Notes: generated by a model not told the origin, from the sequence alone. A stretch of 64,000 nucleotides of DNA from Symbiodinium kawagutii (GCA_009767595.1 VSDK01023974.1:31656-95655), one strand, 5' to 3'. Shown: positions 19,781 to 32,094, counted from the first letter of the stretch. Translations and numbers: made by a program.

Positions 19781-20131
19781 CGATGATGATGATGATGATT
19801 ATGATGATGATGATGATCATGATGTGGTATCCATGTAACTGCTTTGGAGTTGTAAGCAGTGAGGGTTGGGTTCTGACCATGGAGCATGGTACAATGGGTC
19901 GTGCAGCATGAAACCTAGCAATGGCAAAAACTGTTTCTTGGAAGAGTGGTATACATGTCTTCCCCAGCATGCAATTTACTACGAGTACCTTCCTCCATGA
20001 GGCCCACCAAACCACCAAAAAAATGTGGTTTGATGTTGTTGGCAGAATGTTGATTTAAAACCGTATTTGGAGGCTTTTCTCTTCTTAATGCACGTTTTGG
20101 GGGGGATGGCAACATTGCATGTCCATCTCAC

Positions 20132-20185
20132 CTGTACTTGCATGAGCAGTTTTTCACACTTGCCGTCTCTGTCTTTGAGTACGGC
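20132..20185 (-). CDS. 54-nt exon upstream of the GPS-like exon
   Basis: This is bounded by a clean acceptor (GATCAG) and donor (CAG, then GTGAGA), is exactly 18 codons long, and encodes AVLKDRDGKCEKLLMQVQ. It is on the same strand and in the right order to be part of the region ahead of the GPS motif. No domain can be called on so short a piece. Confidence 0.45.
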
Positions 20186-20699
20186 CTGATCAGAAAAGAT
20201 GTAACAGAAAAACATAGAAAACTGCAAATATGGAACTCACAACTGTTCTCCTCCCAATCTCCTGGATCTATAGGATGTGCTGATTCAGTTTCATCTTCAT
20301 GTAAAACTGTTCATTGAGCTGCACGTCTGGTGAAGAGGCATTCCACATGCTATTGAAACTGGAAGGTGGCAAGCGGGCAAATGATTGCAAGCCGGGGGCT
20401 CAGGCCCCATTGGTGGTTGTGCATGTGAATTCCCTTTTGATCATCTCCTCAATCAAAGATTTTGCAAAGTTAGGAGTTATGTTCCCTGCCTAGGATCAAA
20501 TCAAAAAACAGATCAGCAGCAACGAATGTTCAAGGAAAAAACGCAAAGTATACTCTCTGCAGAACAAGTTTAATAAATGAACCCGTTTTACAATCACAAG
20601 CTTCTCTCTTTTCTGTCCTCAGTTTGCAGAGGCCGATCTCCTTCGTATTCCCTTTCGAGCCAGTAGAACGCTCAACATTAGAAGATGATTAAGCAAGTG

Positions 20700-20792
20700 A
20701 TGGCACAGTGATGAAGCCGGTCTTCTGCCAAGCTTCCACGCGCAGCACCATCTCCATGGGTTCCACCAGACCTGACACCTTGATTTTGGTGC
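20700..20792 (-). CDS. Beta-rich exon of the GAIN-like region
   Basis: The minus-strand frame reads KIKVSGLVEPMEMVLRV followed by EAWQKTGF. The V-S-G-L...P pattern with alternating hydrophobic residues is typical of beta strands of GAIN/REJ-type extracellular regions. An AG acceptor lies just upstream. The placement between the mucin-like exon and the GPS-like exon supports membership in one gene. Confidence 0.45.
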
Positions 20793-21149
20793 CTCAGCCG
20801 TTTTGAGAAGACAAACGAACCACGGACTTTTGGAAGAAGAATCAAATTGAAAGCAGCATATTGCAAAGGAATGCGGAACAGTCTACCCCTGCAATCTCTC
20901 TGGGAACAAATTCTGCATCATGTTCAAGCAATGAACATTTTGCAGAGTGCTAAACAAGGCTGCAATGACCTTCGCGAAGACCCGCCAAAAGTTGGTCGCG
21001 ACACAATCAATGTGCATGGCGTGTATTTAGGCACTCATGTACCAAGTGCAACCCAAAGTTGGTAGGTATGTATCCACAAAATAATATGCTACAATGTGAT
21101 GATCTGCTGCGCAATACTCTGGAAAACTAGACGTGCGCAATAGATGCAT

Positions 21150-21285
21150 GACTTTGCAATTCGCCACGGCACCGTTGGTCGTACGGAAGTTGATGCTGAT
21201 CGGCGCGGACTGCAGCACCGATGCAGATTTGGCCAGGCGCCTGGGACCCGGCGGCGGCTCAGCTAAGACGTTGTCGGTCTTCAAC
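21150..21285 (-). CDS. Exon with SAPISINFRT motif, GAIN-like region
   Basis: The open frame includes SASVLQSAPISINFRT and continues to TTNGAVANCK. This looks like a folded extracellular module and has higher GC content than its surroundings. Splice borders are approximate (AG acceptor near 21,286). Confidence 0.42.
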
Positions 21286-21659
21286 GCTGACGACGCATCC
21301 TCACTCAATGCTGCAAGGCCTCGGCTGCGCCAAGTTTGTGAAATTGGCTTCCTGCTCTAGCCCCCCACAACATGCGTTTTCAGTGATTTTAATGTCCCAC
21401 ATCGGACCATCGAATCTTCACAGTTGCTGTCGATTCCCGGTTTCGCACTGCTGTCAAATTGAGGTCAAATTCTTTGCAACTAGCGTTTGGCTTGCGTACG
21501 TTGAAAGAGCTTTTCTGTCCAGGACAGCAGTTCACGTCAAACTTTCTGATGATAGACGCGATTTTTAATCTGGGCAAGAAAAGGCTTGTCTGGGGTGAAG
21601 TAGCTTCAAAGGATCCTACAATGACCGGCAGGCACTGCTCTGTGCCCCAACAACTGCCC

Positions 21660-21749
21660 CATTGAGCCCAGGACTCAGGAGGACGGTGTCACTTCCTGCC
21701 GCCTTTGCAACCTCCCCAAGCACCGCTGCGGTGATCTGCAGCGCAGCAC
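21660..21749 (-). CDS. Helical exon after the mucin-like stalk
   Basis: After a CAG acceptor at 21,750-21,752 the frame reads AALQITAAVLGEVAKAAGSD and then TVLLS. It is an Ala-rich helix followed by a beta-like strand, consistent with the start of a GAIN-like domain. The exon lies 140 bp downstream of the mucin-like exon on the same strand. Confidence 0.5.
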
Positions 21750-21889
21750 CTGGCTCTCGCGTGGAGCCAAGAAAGTCGACTTTCTTGTCAGAAAGAACAC
21801 TTTCAAAGACTTTGATTCCAAGAAAGTCCTGGAACTCAGATTGTTTTGGATTCAAAAACGGAACCAAAATCTTGGAACACTTTCGGCTA

Positions 21890-22795
21890 CCCACCTGTTT
21901 CTTCACCTGCACTGATGGTGGCAGGACCATCAGCCTCTGCCAATGCGTCCAGGGACAGGGCTGCCACCTTCACTGGCCCTGCTGGCGTCTCAATGGATGC
22001 TTCGCCGAGCACACCTGGGGTGGTGGCATTGCTGTTGCCGGCCAGCAGAGTATCAAGGACTTCAGCGACTGCTTTCTCTTCAGCTTCTTCGACAGCTGCC
22101 ACTGCCTGCATTGCAGCCTCTTTCCTTTTTGATTCCAATTCTTCCAATTCTTCGGGGGCGAGGCTTTCAGGGAAAGCCGTCTTAGTTTTGGTTGAGGTGG
22201 ATGTTGTGCTGCTTGTGGTGGTGGTTGTTTGACTACTTGTGGTAGTTGTGCTGGCGGTCTTGGTTGTGATGGTGATTGAAGTGCTGCTTGTGCTTGCGGT
22301 GGTGGTGCTGGTTGCGCTGGTGCTAGTCGTGCTGGTGCTGCTGGTAGTGGCACTGGTGGTGGTGGCACTGGTGGTCGTGGCAGTGCTGGTGGTGGTGGTG
22401 CTGGCGCTACTGCTACTGCTAGTAGTCGTGGTGGTGGTGCTGCTGCTACTAGCAGTACTGCTGCTGGTGCTGGTCAATGTGCTACTTGTGCTGCTGCTGG
22501 TGCTGGTGGTGCTGCTACTGGTGCTCGTGCTGGTGGTGGTGCTGCTGCTGGTGCTGGTGCTGGTGCTGGTGCTGCTTGTTGCGCTGCTCGTTGTACTGCT
22601 GCTCGTGCTGCTGCTGGTCGTGGTGCTGCTGCTCGTTGCACTACTCGTTGTACTGCTGCTGGTCGTCGTGCTGCTGGTTGTCGTGCTGCTTGTGCTGCTA
22701 CTGGTACTAGTGCTGGTGGTGCTGCTTGTGCTGCTCGTACTCGTGGTTGAGGTGGTCGTGGCACTGGTGGTCGTGGCGCTGGTCGTTGTGAGGCC
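21890..22795 (-). CDS. Ser/Thr-rich mucin-like exon with helical tail
   Basis: About 200 residues of nearly pure Ser and Thr (TTTS, STSS, TTSS blocks) are followed by a Glu/Ala-rich helix (APEELEELESKRKEAAMQAV) and a more ordinary end (about 21,890-22,100). Such a segment would be a heavily O-glycosylated stalk between the kelch head and the membrane-near GAIN-like part. The opposite strand is also open through the repeat (poly-Val/Leu), but only the minus frame leads into non-repetitive, protein-like sequence at both ends. An AG acceptor is plausible near 22,796. Confidence 0.6.
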
Positions 22796-22899
22796 TTGGA
22801 GGTGCACAAGACAGTCACACATTGGCAACGCCCAAAGTCCATTCTTGACGTGAACAATTCTTTCTTTAAATCCCTCTTGCTTTGGGTGCATTCCGCAAG

Positions 22900-23420
22900 A
22901 AAGTGGTTGCTCTCATGTTATAGTATGTTGTCTTGCTTGTTACTAGCTATGATGGTGCACGGGCTGCTTGCTTTTGCATCAACTAAGGCTCGGCAGATCA
23001 TCAACAGATCCTAAAGAGGCACCAGCATGCGCTGGCAAGACATCACCATCTTGAGTTCGTTCTGAGATCAACCAACATGAAAGAGAGGGGTCAGCGTTGT
23101 TTTTCAACCAGTAGGATTCCATCTGATAGGGCAACATACCGCCCTTTCTGTAGCAACAATCCTCAAATCACTGCTACGTCATCCATGCAAACTGCAGTGC
23201 AGTTCTGCCGCAGTCCGATGGACAAATTAAATCGGCAGCAAACGGGACGCAAATTCAGTGAAAACTCGAGATTTGAACATAGAAATCATGTAAATGTAAG
23301 CGTGGCCAAGATTTGTCGGAGCATGAAAAGTTGCAGCAGGGAGACTGGGAGAACAAACGCCGTAGAAGGAGCGATACGCATGCGTGACTGATACGAGTCG
23401 CCCAAAAAGGTAGGCTCAGT
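22900..23420. other. No gene seen
   Basis: Intron-like sequence between the mucin-like exon and upstream exons. Nothing is recognisable here. Confidence 0.4.
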
Positions 23421-23426
23421 AACGCG

Positions 23427-23490
23427 GACGGTTTCGCTCAGTTGGAAGAGTGGTGCGGCGATAAGAACATGTCACATGTGCAAATCAAAA
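23427..23490 (+). other. Weak tRNA-like (pol III A-box) segment next to a CAAA microsatellite
   Basis: GCTCAGTTGGAAGAG matches the D-arm and A-box of many tRNAs, and a GTGCAAATC about 40 nt later loosely resembles a B-box. The anticodon stem does not pair. A (CAAA)n tail follows. This could be a decayed tRNA-derived SINE, or chance. Confidence 0.25.
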
Positions 23491-23536
23491 TCGTGAAAAG
23501 CTGAGGTTTCTGAGAGGTGTTTGGAAGTTAAGGTCT

Positions 23537-23640
23537 GACAAACAAACAAACAAACAAACAAACAAACAAATAAATAAATAAACAAACAAACAAACAAACA
23601 AACAAACAAACAAACAAACAAACAAACAAACAAACAAACA
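23537..23640. repeat. (CAAA)n microsatellite
   Basis: About 25 copies of the tetranucleotide CAAA, interrupted by three AAAT units. Confidence 0.95.
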
Positions 23641-24459
23641 GTTGCCAGCCACCATCTCATCTTATCCAACCCTCTCTTCTTATGGGCCCTTTGTTCTGGA
23701 AACTTCCGCTGCTGCCTTGTATGGTACTAGCAGCCACCCCAAAATGCATCATACATTGGACTAAACCATTGTTTGCAAATAGCACAACAAAGCAACATGT
23801 TGTAAAAAGGGACCAGCTGCGCCAAGAACCATTGGCTATGCAGTCATGCAAAGCTAAATGTCAACCTGCATTACTTACTGCAAGCTTCACACCCACTTTT
23901 TGGACTTTGTTGCGCGCATACACGTTTGGGCCTACCAGGTTGCCTTTTCAATGATTAATTCCAGGGAAGTCATGTTTAACATTTTTTCCAATAGAGGACA
24001 AGTGCAATACAATGAAGATTTATGATTCTGGCTCACGAAGAGTATCTAACAACTGCCAGTTTTACGTCTTGGTCGAGGGGACTCGGTCATCAGTACCAAG
24101 GGGTCGTGGGCGGGGTACAATCTCAACGTCAAGCCACTGGTGGCGGTGATGGTCGTGGACTCCTCGGCACAGATCTGCGTCTCACTGCATGTTTCTGTCA
24201 AGAGACAACCAGCTGCAATCTACCAAACAAAACCTGATAGTCCAAAATGCGCAATGTTGTTCCAACAGTTCCTGCCTCGAAATAGTAATAATGCAGGTCA
24301 TCAAGCATGCTATTGCCTCGATCTGTTTCATGCATGCGAAGACGCTCCAAGTCGAAACTGCTGTCATCCCTTGACTTCTCATTGGTTTGCTTGCGATGGC
24401 GCAATGATTCTGAAAGACTGCCAATATCTGCCAATTGGATGTAGATTTTTGCCACGGCG

Positions 24460-24572
24460 CCGATTCCTGCAAAGACATACATCTTGTAGTCCACTGCATT
24501 GACCACCATAGGGAAATACGCTCGCACTTCTGGAGCTGTGCCGCTAGGCGACACAGCGTTCCAGGAGTTCGC
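24460..24572 (-). CDS. Kelch-repeat exon (most downstream)
   Basis: After a CAG acceptor (24,573-24,575) the frame reads ANSWNAVSPSGTAPEVRAYF and then MYVFAGIG. It follows the kelch pattern W-x-x-V-x-P-x-G-x-x-P-x-x-R...M-Y-V-F-x-G. FGG is degraded to FAG, so this blade is divergent. It is the kelch exon nearest to the mucin-like exon. Confidence 0.55.
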
Positions 24573-24877
24573 CTGGACATGTGCACCATGAGACTTCCGG
24601 AAACATGTTGGGCACTGCAAAGCACACGGGGTCTGAGACTCGTAAATTGTTGCTCGCATTTGGTTCAAGGTGGCCTGTTCTGTTCCGTTGCAGCAGCATT
24701 TCCATTGCTATTTGTAGCATGTTGTAACCACTTCCTGATTTTTACCCGAGATGAATGTAGTCTTGCAACTTGGATTTGATTTGTTGTAAGGTCAGTAAGA
24801 AAATACTAATCATTTGCAGCAAAAAAAACCAGGGGGATCGAAATAGATTATCGGCGTCAAAAAAATCTCCCAGTTTG

Positions 24878-25070
24878 GGAGGACGCCTTGCACGAGAGCT
24901 CGATTTAGAGCTCCTGAAGCTACATTTTGGAGAACGTCTCGCTCGAGAGAGTTCTTGAAGTTCCATTCTTGGAGGAGGTCTCGCACGAAAGCTCCACTTT
25001 GAAGTTCTTGAAGTTACACTTTCGGAGGATGCCTCGCACGAAAGCCCTATTTTGAATGTCTCCTACGAGA
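24878..25070. repeat. Short tandem repeat, about four units of 42-52 bp
   Basis: The units share GGAGGA, then CTCGCACGA(G/A)AGCTC, then TTCTTGAAGTTACA. It directly precedes the telomere-like tract. Confidence 0.7.
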
Positions 25071-25074
25071 ACTC

Positions 25075-25690
25075 AATTAGGGTTTGAGGGTGTATGGCTT
25101 TATGGTTGTAGGGCCCCACGGTATATGGTTTTGGGGTTTGTGGGTTTATGGTTGTAAGGTTCAGGGTTCATGATGTATGGTTTTTGGTTTTAGGGTTGAT
25201 GGGTTTATGGTTTTGAGGCTGATCTTTTAGGGTTGATGGGTTTGTGGTTTTAACGCTTCTTGGCTTTGGTTTTAGGTTTATGCTTTTAGGGTTTTAGGGT
25301 CTATGTCTTTAAGTTTATGGTTTTTGCTTTTTTTAGGTTTATGGTTTTTGTTTTTTTTAGGTTTATGGTTTGAGGGTAAACGGGTGTACGGTTTTAAGGT
25401 CTATGTTTTTATCTTTATGGTTTTAGCGTATATATTTTAGCTTTATGGTTTTAGGGTCCTAGGTTGTATGGCTTCAGAGTTTATGTTTTAGGTTTATGCC
25501 CTTTCAGGGTTTAGGGTTTGAGGGTTTTTGTGGTTTATGCTTTTGCGGTTTCAGGTTTACGTTTCAGGTGTTGAGGTCCGGTGCTTTTTGGGTTGGTGGT
25601 TTTTGGGTTTTAATTTTATGTTTTACGTTTCTAGGTTGTGATTATAGGGTTGCTTGGTTCATGTTTTGAAGTTTTAGGGCTTCTGCTTTT
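25075..25690 (+). repeat. Degenerate TTTAGGG-type (telomere-like) tract
   Basis: About 600 bp of G/T-rich sequence is built from TTTAGGG, TTTATGG, TTGAGGG and GGGTTTATGGTT variants. Exact TTTAGGG occurs several times, including two in a row near 25,288-25,302 and again near 25,450 and 25,511. TTTAGGG is the telomere repeat reported for dinoflagellates, so this may be an old interstitial telomeric block. Confidence 0.6.
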
Positions 25691-25789
25691 GGAAAATATT
25701 TGCAACACCTTCGCACTGGAACCTCGCAGTTTGCATGGCATTTGCAAGGTTTTGGAGCTGGAAACTTGCATTTGACATGATATGTGCGG

Positions 25790-25875
25790 CACTTCCTTCG
25801 TTCCTTTCTTCCTTCCTTCATTCCTTCCTCCCTCCCTGCCTTCCTTGGTTCTCTCCCTCTCTCTCTTTTCCTCTA
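25790..25875. repeat. (CTTC)n-like pyrimidine microsatellite
   Basis: Imperfect CTTC/CCTT repeats on the + strand. Confidence 0.9.
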
Positions 25876-26500
25876 TATCCAAGGATGTGTCTTCTTATGC
25901 AAACAATACTTGTTTGATTCAATTAAGATGCTTTTAATTTGCAAACACAACAAATCACTGCCACATTAATGTACCTAACGTGCCAAAATTGCTACAAACT
26001 CATGGGTTTTGCTGGGGGTGATAGTTGAGGCAGACGAGTTCGGGTCGGATCCATTCGGGTGCCGGGTGGCTTGCACGTCCCTAGTTATAAACATGTTCCG
26101 CCTGTGTTTTCTACTTACAACTTGGTTAACTGCCTTAGGTTCTAGTTGGGTTTTAAGATATCATAATCGCAATGAATCAAAACTGTGTGCTGCTTGGTTG
26201 ACATGGGCGCGCTTTGTTGCCCGTAGCAACCATTTGCATTTGGATATGTGGATATTTCTGAAGTATACAAGAGATCAAATTTGATTTGTTTACAATGGAA
26301 TTTGCTTTCTCACATATTGGGATTTATTGGACGGTATTGAATGTCCTAAATTACCATTATTTACCTATAGTCACCTCTTGTTTCTTTGATCTGCGCACTG
26401 GTGCACATAGTTCATTACTGACCGTGCTTACTCACCAAAATTTACCCAGAACTACCTTCAATGTGCATGCGGGTATTTTGAAATCAATTTCAGCTCAAAC

Positions 26501-28263
26501 TTGTTTGTTTGCCCCGGAAACAAATTCTTACCATATTGGGATCTTTTGAGCGGTCTTGAGTGCGCTTATTTACCACTGTTTACTGTCGAATCATTTGATA
26601 TGCAATTAAATGGACATGCTTTTGAAGCTATGAAACGCCTTGCTGGATACCATTGGTTGGAGAACCCTCAAAATGCAAAGGTACTGCTGGAATAGATAAA
26701 TCAACCTACAGACTTTGAAAAAGAAGAAATTGAATCTCTGCGGGGATTGGTACACAAGCTGTTTTACACCCAGCTACGATCGGATAATAACGACATTTGG
26801 GGTTTTCACAACAAGTTCGAGGAGGCAGTTCGCAATGTGAAGAAACACAAAGTCGAGCTCTCCAGCACAACACTTGGTTTTCTTTACTTGAAACAGCTGC
26901 ATGTAGACAATGCCACACTGGAGAGAATCATGACTATGACAAATGGTGACTTGGACCTTCAGAATGTGATGACTGCAGCTTGTAAGTTGAAAAGGCGCTT
27001 GCTGAGAGACGATGACAAGGACAAGAAAAAGCAGGTCTGGCTCCAGGATCATGACATACAGACAAGTGCAGAACACCAAGCAGGATCAACTCAAAGGTTG
27101 TGGATGTCGTCAGGTGTTTGGCAAGGGTTGCTCGAAGCGATGCCAGATGTCGCTCACTTGAAATCAGTCACCCGTTGTCGGAACTGCAATCGAGGAAGAA
27201 ATTGGCATCATGAGTGCCTATCACGCCGTTGCCAAACTAGCGGTGATGATGGCAACAGCAATGCATCCAAAGGCCAGACCGGTTGGTTAGCCATGTGTGA
27301 GGCCATTGATGCAGGGCATGATAATCAATTCTTGGAACCCTAGTAGGAACCATGCCCTGTGCCTGGATGGATTGCCAACATCCAGAACTGTGCTGGTTTT
27401 CGCATGGTTCCTCTTTAATTCATCACATTTTACAAGTACAAGCCAGTTTGCGATCCAGGAGAAGGCCATGTGCCAATGATGGAGGTTGGATTCTTGGACC
27501 CCTCGAGTCAAAACAACAAAGGCATGAACTATGGACCATCTATTCAGGTGAAATGATTGTTGGGTCTGTCATGTGCCCAGTAGACTGTCAGTCACATTTC
27601 TCACGCAGTAGTCTTGGACACAGGTTGCCAGAGATCTGCGGTCGGCATGCATACGTTGCAGGATATCGCACAGCATGTGCCAGAGGGGTTGGATATCAAG
27701 TTGTGTAAGCAACCCTTCAAATTTTTGGGGGTAGGAGGGGTAACACAACCAAGTATGTAGCAAAAAAAACCTGTGTGCTCGGTGCTAGACCCGGCCTTTT
27801 CAGAGCAGCCGTCCTACAAGGTGATGCCAAGAATGCACCTTTACTCATCTCATTGCCTATCCTGAGAGCACTTGGCTCAAACTTACTCTTGAAGCACGAT
27901 CGGAAATCTATGAAGAGAGTAGCCCTGCAGGAAAGTCATTTTACAATCAACGAGGACACTGACACCTGTGCCTCAATTTGTTTGATTTCCAGACAGCTCA
28001 GAACGAGACATGCTCACGATGAAGACCAGGACCAATGTCAGGTGATGAGCGCCCTTCTTTTCAAAGAGCATCCCTCCAAATCACGTGAAAAGGAATGCAG
28101 CATAAACGGTCATGTCACGCATGATTCTGCGAGCATGTTACACAGTCTCGGCCGGACAACACATGCAACAGCCATCGAGAATGAACCCACAACATGTCAG
28201 TCACCACCAGTCATCATCCTTCATGCCATCATCCTACATCTAGCGAGCTCAAGCAAGGGTTGA
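26501..28263 (+). pseudogene. Decayed copia-like retrotransposon fragment (gag and aspartic protease)
   Basis: One plus-strand frame runs from 26,501 through a gag-like region (KFEEAV, then VELSSTTLGFLYLKQL) and a degenerate zinc knuckle (CRNCNRGRNWHHEC). It continues in the same frame to a retropepsin-like protease start VVLDTGCQRSAVG at about 27,608. In-frame stops occur at 26,693, 27,341 and 27,344 and several more before the protease. After 27,757 the frame changes and continues as PGLFRAAVLQGDAKNAPLLI, then SLPILRALGSNLLL, the usual end of such protease domains. No RT or integrase follows and no LTRs are visible. It lies in an intron of the giant minus-strand gene, in opposite orientation. 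Confidence 0.65.
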
Positions 28264-28719
28264 CTAGTGGTATACTTGAATCACCTACACGTTCTCGGCA
28301 CGTAAACGATGGAACCAGAGAATGTGCCACACAAACGTATCGGGAGAGCAACAAAAGTATGTGTTTTTTTTTCCGAGTTTCCTCGCGCATGGAAGAAGAT
28401 GATGGCACAAAATGTGTTTCTGCGAGAGTTCTGGATTCAGCTCCAACAAACCATGCAGAGCGTGTGTTTTGCAGCCGTGGCCCTACTGACCCGAGTTGTG
28501 ATCGAATGCCCCATGAAGCAGGCGGAGACCTGGGAAAAGACCAAGGGGGCGGGCTCAATGATGCAAAACATGTCACAGCAGCGTCAGCAAGTGCTGCACG
28601 GTTGCAGGAAACAAGAACAGAAAGACAAGAACTTGCAACAGCAGATGGTACTTCAGCAGATGGAACAGGCCTTTCATCCCGCATCGACAGATCAAGGGAG
28701 TCAGCACAGCTTTCTGATG

Positions 28720-28875
28720 CTATCCTTCTCGTCTCTACTCTTCTCTTCTCTTCTCTTCTCTTCTCTACTCTTCTCTTCTCTTTTTTCTCTACTCTTCTGT
28801 TCTCTTCTCTTCCCTTCTCTACTCTACTCTCCTCTTCTCTTCTCTACTCTTCTCTTCTTACTCTCCCGCGACTTC
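28720..28875. repeat. (TCTCT)n pyrimidine tract
   Basis: Repeats of CTTCT/TCTCT on the + strand, about 150 bp long. It keeps several frames open by chance. Confidence 0.9.
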
Positions 28876-29424
28876 TTCACTGCACTTCCACATCAACCGC
28901 AACTCGGAGTTTCTGTTCGAAACTTCCTCTGACTACTACAAGTACTTCGACTCTTGCTACTACTATGATTGCTACAACTACTACAGCCACTACAACTTCT
29001 GCCACTATCTCAACGACTAACACTACTTCAACTATAATGCTTATATTATATTAATGCTTCAAAAGTTTGCACTCCTGACCCTGAAAGCTGGATTTGTATA
29101 TATTTGCATATCCCAAATGCACGACAAATGATTCCGTGAAAAAATGGATCTGAATGGATCTGCGGTTTTTCCTGGGCCTTTCTCCAAACTGTGATTTGTG
29201 CAAGTGAAAAGCTTGCCTCCTGCAGGCTATTGCCCATGTCTCCAACATTTTCCAACTCAGTTCATCCTACCTGGAAAAGAAAGCGTGCCTGCACGTCATA
29301 ATAGTGCAAATCATTTAGGTAGGGGCCTCAAAGCAACAACATCATTCCAGAATCTGCTAGCACGTGAAAAATGTCGACCTGCTCCGTCTACTTCTATGCT
29401 CAGAAACTCTCCACACTGAGGCAG

Positions 29425-29560
29425 GGACTAAATCCGCCAAAAATCCACATCCTGCCATCCGCAGTCCACACCGCCGCGTGCCCTTCTCGACCGCTGGGTG
29501 GAGTGCCGCTTGGAGTGACAGAGGTCCATTCATCGTCCTGGACTCAAACAAGTCATGCGT
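29425..29560 (-). pseudogene. Damaged kelch-repeat exon
   Basis: The frame reads DDEWTSVTPSGTPPSGREGH and then GRMWIFGGF, clearly a kelch blade. Its start is offset by one base (DLFE in a different frame from QDDEW), and the usual end YDG is altered to FSP, removing the shared GT donor. The downstream flank still matches those of the other kelch exons (tagtgcaaatcattta, then cctcaaagcaaca), so it arose by the same duplication and then decayed. Confidence 0.6.
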
Positions 29561-31911
29561 CGACGCGAAGCTGCAAACGCAATTGATGCTGAAGAGCGCC
29601 CAAACAGTTTCGTCTAGTTATTCACTGTTCGTTCCTTTCTGCGTTTACCTTTCGTTTTGAACTTCGCACTAGAAAATGAACTGTCATCCTTTTGGTCCTA
29701 AAATGTGTTGCCAGTCAAACCAACATCATCTCAAGCTCAACAAATATATGATGGATGGATGATGGAAGAGCCAGGAAATAAGAAGCAAACCGCCCATGGT
29801 TCAAGATGTGAGCAAATCAATGCAGGGCCACGAAGCAGTTCAACGGCAGTGCATTCTTTCAATCCCGTTCAGACACCGTCCATGTATATAAGCCATTATA
29901 GCTTATAACCATGACTACAAAATTATTGATGCATATTCATATTCGCCTGAAGTCTCAACTGGGCCTAAAAAGTCTACTCATAATGTTGAGCGGTTTTGTT
30001 GAGCTGGCATCTTCTATTGTGGAAATGACCGTTGGCAAACGGAAGTACACGGGTGCCCCTTTGATGAACGAATGTACAAGCAGCACAGTCCTCTGACTAG
30101 CACCATCCGTTTCATTTCAACTGTTTAAATTGGTGGTAAGGTGTTGCTGATCAGTTCACTTGATGTGCAGATTACATACACAACTGCACAAGTCAAATCG
30201 CAAAAGAATCCCGAGAGCGCTTTTCTGCATGGGCCAACCCAAGTGCCAATTGCTAATTTTCAAGGTAACTCTGTAGAAGCACATCTCAGAGGCAAATCAT
30301 ATATGATTGATGAATCAGAAAACATGCAATTCCTTTGAGACTGAGTGGAACTGCGTTCTTGATATATGCCAGTCTTTGACCTCATTTCTGCCAGTGCAAC
30401 GTTGCTCTCGCTGCATTACGTCCATTTTGCATTCCCCCTTTCGGCTTGCTTTCGCTTCCTAATCTCCCATCCAGCTTTCGATCGCATGTTTCGGCCTTTG
30501 CTAACAATAGCTCGCGCAAGAGGTTTTGGGAACTTGCCTTTCAAAGGCAACTACTTCAGGGATTTTCAATATCTAAAAAAGAGTACTCATGCAGGCTTTG
30601 AACACTGGTCAATTCACCCCATGGACAGTACTGGCACTGAAGACACTTTTCAGCTTGGCCTTTCTTTGGCGTTCATTCGGCAATCTTTTCGGTGATTTTG
30701 CGAACGATCATATCTGTGGTTTTGCATATGTTTGCGATTGGCAAGCTGACAAAACCACTCGCATGATTTAAAACGCTTTTTGGTGACATGAGTAAAGAGA
30801 TCTGCAGAGGCTCATGCCAAGACACGTCATGTGCGTTATGCCCATAGTCGCCACTGTGTTGGAATGCAGTGGGTAGAGCTGTAAATGCTCCACGGATCCA
30901 GCTGCGTTGCTAGAATTGCATGTGAGATAGTCTGGACTCCGTGTACATGAAGCTGGGGCTGCTGGAGGCCACAAAATTTGAGCAGTCACGAGACAAAAAA
31001 ATCAAAATCCAAAAGAAAGCCTTAGATAATAATGTTCAATTCCACGTCAGATCTTTTTTGGGAATTCAAAGGCGTAAAGACCTGACTAACTACCCGCAAA
31101 ACATCACCAAACGTGCACATGAATTACACGAATGTGGCCGCTTCAGCACCGTGAGGTCAGTGTGAGCAAATGGCAGCCACCACTTGCAACTAGTAACGAA
31201 GGTGAATTGAACGAGGACTTGGAGGTCGGGTTGTAGATCCAATGTGTGGCACAGTGGAACATTGGCAATGACACTGTGGCAAAGCAAAACATGATGTACA
31301 GCATACCGGCTGGCAATGTTGCGTCTTGGCAGCGGTGCAAGACCCTACATAAACACGGTCGCGTTGATCCTGGGCCCCAACACCATGTACAACTTTGAAG
31401 TGAAACTGCGCATGGTGTGTCGGGTATTGGTGGGGCTAGCATGCTGGATGGTTCAAAGCAACTACAACAAGAAGAATGTAGAAGCTGATACCAGTACAAA
31501 TGGATACAGGTCATACAGGTGTGTTTGCGAAGGAAGTTTGGAAGAGCAGCTTTGGACTATGATCTTGAGAGGATGTCTTGGTTGGCAAAAACTACAACCA
31601 AGCGCTGGTTGTCTCTGGTGATAATCCAATGCACTTTCTCGGGTGGAAGTTCCAAGTCCTCCCTTTCATCCCTATAAATATGTTCTTGGACCCGTCTTCA
31701 CAGCATTTGAACGAGAGAAAGAGAGAGAGAGAGAGAGCACCCCAGCTAGCAGATGTTTAAGGGTGCAGCTCTGGCGCAAAATCCACTCTGAAGGACCCGG
31801 GGCACCCAATTCACAAGCTTTCAAACAATGTCACTGCATCCTGTTTTTGTTCCCCTCCAGCTTCACAGGTGAAGGGGGAGATCACCAAACGGAACGGAGA
31901 CCAGGAAAAAG

Positions 31912-32002
31912 AAGATGATATTGACAGTGATGATATTGACAGTGATGATATTGACAGTGATGATATTGACAGTGATGATATTGACAGTGATGATATTGAC
32001 AG

Positions 32003-32052
<50 letters not shown>

Positions 32053-32061
32053 GCCTTGATG

Positions 32062-32094
<33 letters not shown>

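Noticed and set aside
19630..19840. Long open frames through a GAT microsatellite (poly-Asp, poly-Met, poly-His)
   Set aside because: A 3-bp repeat without stop codons keeps several frames open on both strands. No non-repetitive domain is attached.
22239..22853. 204-aa Val/Leu-rich plus-strand frame
   Set aside because: It is the antisense of the Ser/Thr-rich mucin-like exon. Only the minus frame connects to ordinary protein sequence.
31300..31460. Plus-strand phrase LGPNTMYNFEVKLR resembling a REJ or fibronectin-type strand
   Set aside because: It is a single short motif on the opposite strand to the neighbouring exons, without splice support.
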